A DNA stretch of 32,240 nt, taken from assembly GCA_947629555.1 (NCBI GenBank), contig CANRED010000017.1, positions 1 to 32,240 of the forward strand, in the 5' to 3' direction. The DNA is from an uncultured Clostridia bacterium. Lineage in GTDB: Bacteria; Bacillota; Clostridia; TANB77; CAG-508. The position numbers and the translations under genes are program-made. Position 1 is the stretch's first letter; each line of letters opens with the position of its first letter. Of this stretch, positions 1 through 9,719 are shown piece after piece. The notes under the pieces were generated by a model, which was given only the letters and a program-made list of their open reading frames with translations, ran no database searches and was not told where the DNA came from.

Positions 1-84
1 TCGCAACTTAATTATATATGATTTGAATCACTTATTCAATTTTTATAACTTTGTTTCACATCAATTGTAATACAACATTTTTTA

Positions 85-119
85 TTGCATAGGAAAAATC
101 TCAAGATTATCCTATGCAA
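85..119. terminator. Bidirectional terminator downstream of pnp
   Basis: A perfect 10-bp stem (TTGCATAGGA, 85-94, with TCCTATGCAA, 110-119) encloses a 15-nt loop. It is flanked by A/T runs on both sides. On the minus strand it lies just past the pnp stop codon and is followed by a T run, so it most likely ends the rpsO-pnp transcript. Confidence 0.8.
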
Positions 120-123
120 TTTT

Positions 124-2226
124 TTATTCTTCTATATCTTTTTTAGTTAAATTTATTCTTCCTTGTGAATCTATTTCATATACTTTTACTGTTACTTCAT
201 CTCCTACATGTAGTACATCTTCTACATTTTGTATTCTTTCTTTTGATATTTTTGAAATGTGTAACAATCCTTCTTTTCCACCGCCAACATCTACAAATGC
301 ACCAAATGGCATAATTTTTGTTACTTTACCTGTATATATTCCATCTACTTCTATTTCTCTTGTTATTTCTTCTATTATTTTTAAAGCTTTGTTTGCACTT
401 TCTGAATCTGATGAATAAATACATACTTTTCCGTCTTCTTCAATATCTATTTTTACACCTGTTTCTGCAATTATTTTGTTTATAACTTTTCCTCCTGTTC
501 CTATAACATCTCTAATTTTATCTGGGTTAATATCTATTGTTACAATTTTTGGTGCATATTTTGATATTTCTTTTCTTGGTTCTGCTATTTGTTTTAGCAT
601 TATTTCATCTAATATATATTGTCTTGCTTTCTTTGTTCTTGCAAAAGCTTCTTCAATAATATTATATGATAATCCATCAACTTTTATATCTACTTGTATT
701 GCTGTAATTCCATTTTTTGTTCCACCAACTTTAAAGTCCATATCTCCAAAAAAGTCTTCTAAACCTTGAATATCTGTTAGCATAACATATTTTGTATCAT
801 CTTCTGGATCTGTTACTAATCCTGTTGAAATTCCTGCTACTGGATTTTTTATTGGAACACCGGCATCCATTAATGCTAATGTACTACCACATATACTTGC
901 TTGTGATGTTGAACCATTTGAACTTAATACTTCAGATACAACTCTTATTGTATATGGAAATTCTTCTTGAGATGGTATTACGGGAACTAATGCTCTTTCT
1001 GCTAATGCACCATGTCCTATTTCTCTTCTTCCTGGGCCTCTTGATGGTTTTGCTTCTCCAACACTATATCCTGGGAAATTATAGTGATGTATATATTTTT
1101 TTGATTCTTCTTCGTCTAGTCCATCTAATATTTGTTCTTCACTAGCCATTCCTAATGTTGCAACTGATAAAACTTGAGTTTGTCCTCTTGTAAATAATGC
1201 ACTACCATGTGCTCTTGGTATTAATCCTACCTCACAAGATAATGGTCTAATTTCATCTATTGCTCTTCCATCTGGTCTTTTATGCTCATTGTATATCATT
1301 TCTCTTACACATTTTTTCTCTAATTTATATACACTATCTGCAATATCTTGTTTTCTTGTTTCTGCCTCTTCTTCACCATATTTTTCTGTAATATATGCTG
1401 TTATATCTTCTGTTATTTTTTCCATATTTTTGTCTCTTACTTCTTTATCAACAGCTTGTACATCTTGATACATTCTTTCTTTATATTTTTCTTCTATTTC
1501 ATGATAAAATTCTTCATCTACTGCAAATGATTTATATTCAAATTTTGGCTTTCCAATTTCTGCTTTTATATTTGATATAAATTCACATATCTTTTTAATT
1601 TCTACATGAGCTGTTTTTATTGCTTCTAGCATAGTTTCATCTGGTATTTCGTCTGCTCCTGCTTCTATCATCGCAATTTTTTCCATTGTTCCTGCAACTG
1701 TTAATGTTAATCTGCTTTTTTCTCTTTGTTCTAATGTTGGATTTATAACAATTTTGTCATCTACATATCCTACACTTACAGAACCTGTTGGTCCACCAAA
1801 AGGTATATCAGATATTGAAAGTGCTGCTGATGAACCTATCATAGCACATATTTCTGGTGAATTATCTGGTTCTACTGATAATACTAATGCTTCAACACAT
1901 ACATCATTTCTAAAATCTTTTGGAAATAATGGTCTTATTGGTCTATCTATAACTCTTGATACTAATATTGCTTTGTCTGTAGGCTTTCCTTCTCTCTTTG
2001 TAAAACTTCCTGGTATTTTTCCAACAGCATATAATCTTTCTTGATAATCTACTGATAATGGGAAAAAGTCTATTCCCTCTTTTGGCTCTTTTGATGCAGT
2101 AACATTTACTAATACTTCAGTATCTCCATACTTTACAAGTACACTACCATTAGCTAGTCCTGCCATTTTTCCTGTTTCGATTGTTAATGTTCTTCCTGCT
2201 AATTCCATTGAATAAGTTTTAAACAT
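124..2226 (-). CDS. pnp: Polyribonucleotide nucleotidyltransferase (PNPase)
   Basis: This is a phosphorolytic 3'-to-5' exoribonuclease that degrades mRNA and releases nucleoside diphosphates; it works as a cytoplasmic trimer. The 700-residue length is normal for the family. Domain order is complete: a first RNase PH domain (about residues 10-145), a helical linker, a second RNase PH domain (about 310-540, with GRPGRREIGHGALAERAL-type phosphate-binding residues), a KH domain with the IGTGGK loop (about 555-615) and a C-terminal S1 domain (about 625-695). The ATG has a good AGGAGG site just upstream. It lies downstream of rpsO, the order seen in many bacteria. The leader between the two genes folds into a long stem-loop (separate entry) that could mediate autoregulation. 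Nothing looks truncated. Confidence 0.97.
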   Translation of the reverse strand: MFKTYSMELAGRTLTIETGKMAGLANGSVLVKYGDTEVLVNVTASKEPKEGIDFFPLSVDYQERLYAVGKIPGSFTKREGKPTDKAILVSRVIDRPIRPLFPKDFRNDVCVEALVLSVEPDNSPEICAMIGSSAALSISDIPFGGPTGSVSVGYVDDKIVINPTLEQREKSRLTLTVAGTMEKIAMIEAGADEIPDETMLEAIKTAHVEIKKICEFISNIKAEIGKPKFEYKSFAVDEEFYHEIEEKYKERMYQDVQAVDKEVRDKNMEKITEDITAYITEKYGEEEAETRKQDIADSVYKLEKKCVREMIYNEHKRPDGRAIDEIRPLSCEVGLIPRAHGSALFTRGQTQVLSVATLGMASEEQILDGLDEEESKKYIHHYNFPGYSVGEAKPSRGPGRREIGHGALAERALVPVIPSQEEFPYTIRVVSEVLSSNGSTSQASICGSTLALMDAGVPIKNPVAGISTGLVTDPEDDTKYVMLTDIQGLEDFFGDMDFKVGGTKNGITAIQVDIKVDGLSYNIIEEAFARTKKARQYILDEIMLKQIAEPRKEISKYAPKIVTIDINPDKIRDVIGTGGKVINKIIAETGVKIDIEEDGKVCIYSSDSESANKALKIIEEITREIEVDGIYTGKVTKIMPFGAFVDVGGGKEGLLHISKISKERIQNVEDVLHVGDEVTVKVYEIDSQGRINLTKKDIEE

Positions 2227-2256
2227 ATAAAATTCCTCCTAAAAATATATTTTATT

Positions 2257-2350
2257 TTGGAATAATCTTTCTTAGATAAAATCACTTACGAAGGAATTCA
2301 TTTTGAATAAATTACTTCGTAAGTAATCACATCTAAGCATATTATTCCAA
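2257..2350 (-). promoter_or_regulatory. Long stem-loop in the pnp leader (candidate RNase III/PNPase control site)
   Basis: Three nested perfect stems stack into one imperfect hairpin of about 26 base pairs: TTGGAATAAT (2257-2266) with ATTATTCCAA (2341-2350), TTAGAT (2272-2277) with ATCTAA (2331-2336), and ACTTACGAAG (2284-2293) with CTTCGTAAGT (2315-2324). It lies between the rpsO terminator and the pnp ribosome binding site. In E. coli, pnp is autoregulated through an RNase III-cleaved stem in the same position. Equivalence here is inferred from position and shape only. Confidence 0.55.
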
Positions 2351-2383
2351 ATTATTAACTATTTATTTGTTATTATTTGATAA

Positions 2384-2407
2384 AAGGGCAAGCACAATGC
2401 CTGCCCT
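2384..2407 (-). terminator. Weak terminator or processing hairpin after rpsO
   Basis: Read on the minus strand, AGGGCA pairs with TGCCCT, extended by a GGC/GCT step around a 5-nt loop. It sits immediately after the rpsO stop codon. Only four T residues follow, so partial read-through into pnp is likely. Confidence 0.55.
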
Positions 2408-2413
2408 CATATT

Positions 2414-2677
2414 TTATTTTCTTAAGTTTAATTTTTCAACTACTTCTCTATATTTGTTTAAGTCTTTTTTTGCTAGGTAATTTAATAAATTTCTTCTTTT
2501 ACCAACCATTTGTAATAATCCTCTTCTTGAGTGATTATCCTTTGTGTGAACTTTTAAATGTTCTGTTAATTCATTAATTCTTTCTGTTAATAAAGCAATT
2601 TGAACTTCTGAAGAACCTGTGTCATTTTCTTCTCTTTTGAATTGATTAATAATTTCTTGTTTTCTTTCCTTTGTCAT
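2414..2677 (-). CDS. rpsO: 30S ribosomal protein S15
   Basis: S15 is a primary 16S rRNA-binding protein of the small-subunit platform. At 87 residues it is near the usual 88-89. The typical helices are present, including the conserved [14 protein letters not shown] segment (about residues 22-35), the [14 protein letters not shown] segment (about 49-62) and the LLNYL helix. The start ATG follows an AGGAGG site. It is the first gene of an rpsO-pnp unit, and a folded leader that could be the S15 autoregulatory site lies upstream. A 17-bp-spaced promoter precedes the leader. Confidence 0.97.
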   Translation of the reverse strand: MTKERKQEIINQFKREENDTGSSEVQIALLTERINELTEHLKVHTKDNHSRRGLLQMVGKRRNLLNYLAKKDLNKYREVVEKLNLRK

Positions 2678-2705
2678 TTTTTTATTCCTCCTATTTTTTA
2701 ATATG

Positions 2706-2752
2706 CCTCAAACTGAACATAAGTCGGATAATTCTTTATGCTAAGTATGAGG
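2706..2752 (-). promoter_or_regulatory. Structured leader of rpsO (candidate S15 autoregulatory element)
   Basis: The leader folds with a CCTCA/TGAGG closing stem (2706-2710 with 2748-2752). Above an internal loop come ACT/AGT and CATAA/TTATG helices. It lies within the transcribed 5' UTR just before the rpsO ribosome binding site. S15 leaders that bind S15 are known in several phyla; the match here is by position and foldability, not by a covariance model. Confidence 0.45.
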
Positions 2753-2769
2753 TAATTTTTTACTTAACT

Positions 2770-2798
2770 ATTGTACTACATATTTTTTTGTTTTGCAA
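2770..2798 (-). promoter_or_regulatory. Promoter of rpsO-pnp
   Basis: On the minus strand, TTGCAA (2793-2798) and TACAAT (2770-2775) are separated by exactly 17 bp. The predicted start lies just upstream of the structured rpsO leader. The -35 box matches the vegetative consensus at four of six positions and the -10 box at five of six. Confidence 0.6.
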
Positions 2799-2887
2799 GC
2801 ATTTATATAAAATTTATATGTTTATGTATAGTTTTACCTATATGTTATTGCTCTGAAATAATATATTTATTTGGAATTTTTTGGATA

Positions 2888-2916
2888 TTGACATTGTTAA
2901 ATTTTTGCATTAAACT
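2888..2916 (+). promoter_or_regulatory. Promoter of the agr-like regulator/kinase operon
   Basis: A perfect TTGACA -35 box (2888-2893) is followed after 17 bp by TAAACT (2911-2916). The next gene starts about 45 nt downstream, after a GGGGG ribosome binding site. I saw no clear pair of LytTR-type direct repeats next to it. Confidence 0.6.
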
Positions 2917-2959
2917 TCTTATATAAAATATGTTGTAAAAACTCATACGGGGGATAAAA

Positions 2960-3712
2960 ATGTTGAATTTTGCTATTTGTGACGATAACTTAAACATTTT
3001 AAATAAAATTGCTAAAATGTTAGAATCTATTTTTATAAAAAACGGTTTAGACGGTAAAGTTGTTTTTACCTCTGGCGATTCAAATAAAATTTTAACATAT
3101 TCTAAAAATAATAATATAGATGTTTATATATTAGATATAGATTTAAAATCTAGCATGAGTGGGTTAGATTTAGCATCTACTATAAGAACTTATAATAAAA
3201 ATGCTTATATTATTTTTACCACTGCTCATTTAGAATATATTATGCTAGCGTATAAGGTTAAAACTTTTGATTACCTGGCAAAACCTATTACTATGGAAAA
3301 GTTAGAAGAAACTATATTACGTTTGTTTGATGATGTAAAATTTAATTCTAATAAATATATTAATATAGGTAACTCTTCTAATATAGTAAATGAAAATGAT
3401 GTGTATTGTATAAAAAAGCAAGGTATGAAATTAATATATTGTACTAAAGAAAAATCTTATGAAACATATAGTTCTTTTAACAAAATTGAAACTTGTCTAC
3501 CAGAAAACTTTGTTAGATGTCATAAGTCGTATATGGTAAATATTAATAAAATTTCTAATATAAATTCTACTAATAATACTATTCAATTTGATAATTCTAC
3601 TACATGTTCTATAGGTCCAAAATATAAATTAAATTTAATGGAGGTCTTAAATAATGGAAATATTACAAACAATTTGGAATGCATTAACAACCGAAAACGA
3701 ATTAATAATTAA
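2960..3712 (+). CDS. AgrA-like response regulator (receiver + LytTR)
   Basis: This is the transcription factor of a two-component system that probably reads the peptide signal made by the facing agrBD genes. At 250 residues it is typical for AgrA-type regulators. The N-terminal receiver has the acidic pair Asp8-Asp9, phospho-acceptor Asp59 in YILDIDL, and Lys108 in AKPI. The C-terminal half (about 140-240) is a LytTR DNA-binding domain, with the FVRCHKSYMVNI segment characteristic of that fold. A TTGACA promoter and GGGGG ribosome site precede the ATG. Its last 59 nt overlap the start of the kinase gene, implying translational coupling. The promoter regions it binds cannot be told from this window. 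Confidence 0.9.
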   Translation: MLNFAICDDNLNILNKIAKMLESIFIKNGLDGKVVFTSGDSNKILTYSKNNNIDVYILDIDLKSSMSGLDLASTIRTYNKNAYIIFTTAHLEYIMLAYKVKTFDYLAKPITMEKLEETILRLFDDVKFNSNKYINIGNSSNIVNENDVYCIKKQGMKLIYCTKEKSYETYSSFNKIETCLPENFVRCHKSYMVNINKISNINSTNNTIQFDNSTTCSIGPKYKLNLMEVLNNGNITNNLECINNRKRINN

Positions 3713-4997
3713 ATTACAAGGAATACCTTTAACTTTTATCGAAGCTTATGTAACTATGCTTTTATTTACTACTATATTAAATATTTCATCTACTAAAAAG
3801 CAAAAATTTATTTTTACTTTTTCATTTTCTATGATTGCTATAATATTATCTTTGTTCGTGCAAGAACCATATAATGTATTTTTTAACCTACTTTCTTTGC
3901 TTATACTTCCTATAATAATTTTTAAGTTACATATATTAAAAGCTATAATTGCAGTAATAATACCTTATATTTTTATGTTTATCGCATCTTTTATTTTGCA
4001 AAGTTTGGCTACATTCATTGGCATTGATATAAATATGCTTATGTTAATACCGATTTATAAAATAGTATTTACACTTTGTATATATCTTATATTATACCTA
4101 CTATATATCTTTATTAAAAAAATTAATTTTAAAATGCCTTCCGTAGATAATTTAAAAAATAAAAACAAATTAATTATTATTCTAAATTTTATTATTGGAA
4201 TAATAACTATATCACTACAATTATATTCTTATAACTTATACTATGATAAAATCTTACATACATATTTTTTAATTAGTACTATTATTTTAATATTTTACTT
4301 TTCGATAAGTATTTACAGTTTATCTAGGACTACTAAATTAGAATCTACAACAAGAGATTTAGAAGGAGAAAAATTAGTAAATAAAAGTTTAACAATTCTT
4401 CATGATAATATTAGAGCATTCAAACATGACTTTAATAATATTGTACAAGCAATTGGTGGATACATTTCTACAAACGATATGGAAGGACTTAAAAAATATT
4501 ATTCCCAACTTTTAGATGATTGCCAAAGAGTTAATAATTTAACAACTCTAAGTCCACAAGTTATAAATAACCCTGCCATATATAGTTTACTTGCATCTAA
4601 ATATCATAAAGCAGATGAACTTGGTATAAAGATAAACTTAGAGATATTTATAGACTTAAATACTTTAAATGTAAAAATTTATGAACTTACAAGAATTATG
4701 GGAATACTTTTAGATAATGCAATAGAAGCAACTTTAGAATGTGATGAAAAAATAATTAATGTAACAATGAGAAAAGACGATTCACATCATAGGCAATTAT
4801 TAATTATAGAAAATACATATTTAAATAAAGATATTAATTTAGATAAAATTTTTGAAAAATCTTATTCTACAAAGCCTAATAATACTGGACTTGGATTATG
4901 GGAAGTAAGGCAAATTCTAAAGAAAAATAATAACTTAAATTTATTTACAACAAAGGATGATAAATTCTTTAAACAACAATTAGAAATATATATTTAG
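3654..4997 (+). CDS. AgrC-like membrane sensor histidine kinase (GHKL family)
   Basis: This is the likely receptor kinase for the autoinducing peptide. Residues 1-225 hold about six hydrophobic membrane segments, as in AgrC. Next comes a dimerisation/phosphotransfer helix with the candidate phospho-His258 in FKHDFNN, the N box LLDNAIEA (Asn355) and the G box TGLGLW (about 411-416). The 447-residue length fits AgrC (about 430). The start at 3654 is chosen because GGAGG lies 8-9 nt upstream, although it falls inside the end of the regulator gene. The gene converges on agrB-agrD across a shared terminator. The gene order (regulator, kinase) and orientation differ from the staphylococcal agrBDCA operon. 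Confidence 0.88.
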   Translation: MEILQTIWNALTTENELIIKLQGIPLTFIEAYVTMLLFTTILNISSTKKQKFIFTFSFSMIAIILSLFVQEPYNVFFNLLSLLILPIIIFKLHILKAIIAVIIPYIFMFIASFILQSLATFIGIDINMLMLIPIYKIVFTLCIYLILYLLYIFIKKINFKMPSVDNLKNKNKLIIILNFIIGIITISLQLYSYNLYYDKILHTYFLISTIILIFYFSISIYSLSRTTKLESTTRDLEGEKLVNKSLTILHDNIRAFKHDFNNIVQAIGGYISTNDMEGLKKYYSQLLDDCQRVNNLTTLSPQVINNPAIYSLLASKYHKADELGIKINLEIFIDLNTLNVKIYELTRIMGILLDNAIEATLECDEKIINVTMRKDDSHHRQLLIIENTYLNKDINLDKIFEKSYSTKPNNTGLGLWEVRQILKKNNNLNLFTTKDDKFFKQQLEIYI

Positions 4998-5001
4998 TTT
5001 A

Positions 5002-5035
5002 AAACGAGGGATATAATAAAATATATCCCTCGTTT
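5002..5035. terminator. Bidirectional terminator between kinase and agrD
   Basis: A perfect 14-bp stem (5002-5015 with 5022-5035) carries a 6-nt loop. An A-rich 5' flank and T-rich 3' flank allow use in both directions, serving the kinase gene on plus and agrD on minus. Confidence 0.85.
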
Positions 5036-5050
5036 ATGTATTAACTTAAA

Positions 5051-5170
5051 TTAGTCTTTTTTTATTAAGCTTGCTGGCATTTTTGGTTGATGTAAAAAAT
5101 GAAGTATATAACAAGCACTGTTTGTTGATCTAGCATATTTTTCTGCTATTTTAGCTAAGAATTTTAACAT
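5051..5170 (-). CDS. agrD: AgrD-like autoinducing-peptide precursor (39 aa)
   Basis: This 39-codon gene encodes the pro-peptide that AgrB would cleave and cyclise to a thiolactone signal. It begins MLKFLAKIAEKYARST, an amphipathic helix for membrane contact. The centre is NSACYILHF, with the single cysteine (Cys20) expected to close the ring. The tail is HQPKMPASLIKKD, which has the P-x-x-P-x-x-L pattern of the AgrD recognition region. A GAGGGGG ribosome site lies 7-8 nt upstream of the ATG. It follows agrB by about 64 nt on the same strand. The exact peptide ends cannot be read from sequence alone. Position, strand, size, single Cys and C-terminal motif together make the call strong. Confidence 0.85.
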   Translation of the reverse strand: MLKFLAKIAEKYARSTNSACYILHFLHQPKMPASLIKKD

Positions 5171-5234
5171 TTTAATTCCCCCTCTTTTGTTTATATATAA
5201 TAAAGTGTTTACCGGTATAACACTTTATATTAAT

Positions 5235-5864
5235 CTAAGCCTTTTGTAATTCATTTTTATAATATTCTTCATATCCATATTTATTTTTTGTAATTATATA
5301 CATAAATCTAGTTATTGCTAAAGTTTCTATTAAAACTCCAAATATTAACATATTTGATATAACTTGATTCTTTATAAATAAACTTACTATTAAGGTAATT
5401 GTCATTGTTATATATGACATTGTTTTTTTGAATTTTCTATCTTTTTTACTTATTATTGGAACATTTTCTGTATCTGCTGGTGCATACAATTTTATCATCC
5501 ACATACTAAATACCCATATAGCAAATATTAATGTTACTTTTACTAAAACTGACTCTATAACTATTACTTGGCTAAGCATTGCATTACCACAATAAAATAG
5601 TGTTGTTCCAACTATACAACCAATATGTGTTTTTAAGTGAAATCCACCTGCAAATGTTCTATATGGCATTATTATAAAAAATGATATTATTGATAACTTT
5701 AATACTCCTAATAAGTATGCTATTAGTAACATTATAAAAATTTTAGGCACTTCACCTATTACTAACTGTAATCCGTAATTTATTACTTCAGCTCTTTCAT
5801 CTGTTATTTCTGGCATACTTTTTCTTATTTTATTTGTTAAATAATTACAGATTTTTTCTATCAT
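5235..5864 (-). CDS. agrB: AgrB-like peptide-processing membrane endopeptidase
   Basis: AgrB is an integral membrane cysteine protease that removes the AgrD tail and joins the thiolactone ring. The 209-residue protein has about five to six membrane segments. It carries the catalytic pair His76 (in RTFAGGFHLKT) and Cys83 (in HIGCIVGT), in the same places as His77 and Cys84 of S. aureus AgrB. An AGAGGTGA ribosome site precedes the ATG. agrD follows directly, and the kinase/regulator pair faces it, so this is a full peptide quorum-sensing locus split into two convergent units. Confidence 0.93.
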   Translation of the reverse strand: MIEKICNYLTNKIRKSMPEITDERAEVINYGLQLVIGEVPKIFIMLLIAYLLGVLKLSIISFFIIMPYRTFAGGFHLKTHIGCIVGTTLFYCGNAMLSQVIVIESVLVKVTLIFAIWVFSMWMIKLYAPADTENVPIISKKDRKFKKTMSYITMTITLIVSLFIKNQVISNMLIFGVLIETLAITRFMYIITKNKYGYEEYYKNELQKA

Positions 5865-5940
5865 AAAAAAATCACCTCTGTATTACTAAATTCATTCTAT
5901 ATGTTTGATTAGTGATTTTTATTTTTTAAATATGTATATT

Positions 5941-5991
5941 AAAAAAACATATATGAAAAATAGCATGTACTATTTTCATATATGTTTTTTT
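5941..5991. terminator. Terminator between the WG-repeat gene and agrB
   Basis: A long near-perfect stem (5941-5963 with about 5970-5991, one bulged A) starts with seven A and ends with seven T. It lies just past the stop of the minus-strand WG-repeat gene and upstream of the agrB promoter region, so it insulates agr from the preceding operon. Confidence 0.8.
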
Positions 5992-6022
5992 GTATTTCAT
6001 AAAATTTACATAACTTTAATTT

Positions 6023-7537
6023 TTATTCATATAACTCTTGATCAGTATAATCTTCTGTATCTTGATTTATATCTTCTTCATTATATTCTTCTGTATTTTG
6101 ATTTATATCCTCTTCATTATAATCTTCTGAATCTTGTAATTCTTGCTCTTGTGGTATTGTTTCTTCTGCTCCTACATCGTCATCGTTATAATTATTTTCT
6201 TGTTGAGTTGGTTCATTATTTATATAATCATTTATTTCTATTGATTCATCTCCAATTTGAATATAATACCTATATTTTCCTTCAATAATTTCTGCATATA
6301 CCTTATCATAAATACATGGAACTAACAGTTTACCCTCTGAATTGATTACTCCATACTTTTCATCTTTACAAACGATTATACCCTCTACGTTTTCTGCAAG
6401 TAATATATTATTTTTACTATTTTTAGGATCTACATATCCTAAACTATCCCAAGTAAAGTTTGAAATTAATTCTCCTTCTATATTAAATATTCCCCATTTA
6501 TCATCTTTTTTTACTGGTATACATTTATTATATAGTAGCATTGGATTTTCTATATTATTTGAACTAAATAATGATTTATTTATTCCAATTTCATCATATT
6601 CAACAAACATATTTCCTAATGCTTCCCCATTTTCATCTAGTATGCCTTTTTTATCATTTTTTTCCACATAAAATAAATTATTCATAGAATCAAATAAATT
6701 TATTTGATCATATTCTAATTTTATTATTTGTGTACCATCTTTGTACATAAGTCCATATTTATTATCGCCTTTTACTAAAAAGCATTGTAAATTTTCAATA
6801 AAACTTATTTCATCATATTTTATATCTAAATAAGTTTTTTGTCCGTCTAATGAAATAACTCCATATTTTTCTATTTCTCTTATTGTACTTTTTACAACTA
6901 ACATTCCATAACGAATAGTTTTCTTATTTACAAATGTATCGTCTAATCCATCTACATTTAGATATGCATTATTCATAGCTTTTTCGTTATAAAAATTATA
7001 TAATGAAGATAATGTATTTATTGTCATTTGATTTGTACTTTGGTTATAAGAAATACTTACATTACATCCTAATTCTAAATCTGCTGCCATAACATATAGT
7101 TTATTATTTATTTGTCTAACTGGTTTTGATATAGTAAATTCTGAATATTGAACATCTGTAGAATTTAAAGTTTTATTAATTTTATCACTGTCTAATTGAT
7201 AAACTACTACTTCATCATCACTTTCTAAATAGCAACTTGTTTTATCTTGTGTAAATTGTTTATATCCTCCATCATAATATCTATATCCAATTAAATTTGC
7301 TATATCTTTTAAAGATATATATATATTATTATCTTCAAAAACAAACATATCTTCTGTATAATTTTGAGATTGTCCGTCTATCGTTAAAATCATTTTTTGA
7401 GGTATCATATTGCTATATAAAACAAGTAATACAAGCAATAATAACAGTAATACTACTGATATTATTAATCCTATTAAAACATATTTTTTCGCATTTGATT
7501 TCTTTTGAGCATTAGCATTTAAACTACTTATTTGCAT
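6023..7537 (-). CDS. Membrane-anchored WG-repeat protein with copper-amine-oxidase-N-like domain
   Basis: Function unknown; probably an extracytoplasmic protein held by an N-terminal anchor. The start at 7537 (MQISSLNANAQ) is preferred because AGGAGG lies 7 nt upstream; a longer frame to 7585 would overlap tgt. A membrane helix spans about residues 17-42. Residues about 48-180 resemble the Cu-amine-oxidase N-terminal (stalk) domain, with repeated 'V.IS.K.IA..IGY' features. From about 210 to 430 come several WG/KYG repeats (KYGVI, KYGLM, KKGIL, KWGIF, KYGVI). The tail is highly acidic, with imperfect repeats of YNEEDINQ(N/D)TE. It is the last gene of the proS-to-tgt run, 10 nt after tgt. Confidence 0.75.
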   Translation of the reverse strand: MQISSLNANAQKKSNAKKYVLIGLIISVVLLLLLLVLLVLYSNMIPQKMILTIDGQSQNYTEDMFVFEDNNIYISLKDIANLIGYRYYDGGYKQFTQDKTSCYLESDDEVVVYQLDSDKINKTLNSTDVQYSEFTISKPVRQINNKLYVMAADLELGCNVSISYNQSTNQMTINTLSSLYNFYNEKAMNNAYLNVDGLDDTFVNKKTIRYGMLVVKSTIREIEKYGVISLDGQKTYLDIKYDEISFIENLQCFLVKGDNKYGLMYKDGTQIIKLEYDQINLFDSMNNLFYVEKNDKKGILDENGEALGNMFVEYDEIGINKSLFSSNNIENPMLLYNKCIPVKKDDKWGIFNIEGELISNFTWDSLGYVDPKNSKNNILLAENVEGIIVCKDEKYGVINSEGKLLVPCIYDKVYAEIIEGKYRYYIQIGDESIEINDYINNEPTQQENNYNDDDVGAEETIPQEQELQDSEDYNEEDINQNTEEYNEEDINQDTEDYTDQELYE

Positions 7538-7547
7538 TTTATTCCTC

Positions 7548-9718
<2,171 letters not shown>

Positions 9719-9719
9719 A

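Noticed and set aside
6342..6671. A 109-residue plus-strand frame inside the WG-repeat gene
   Set aside because: It is antisense to a clearly coding gene and shows the Phe/Ser/Leu-rich composition expected of a shadow frame.
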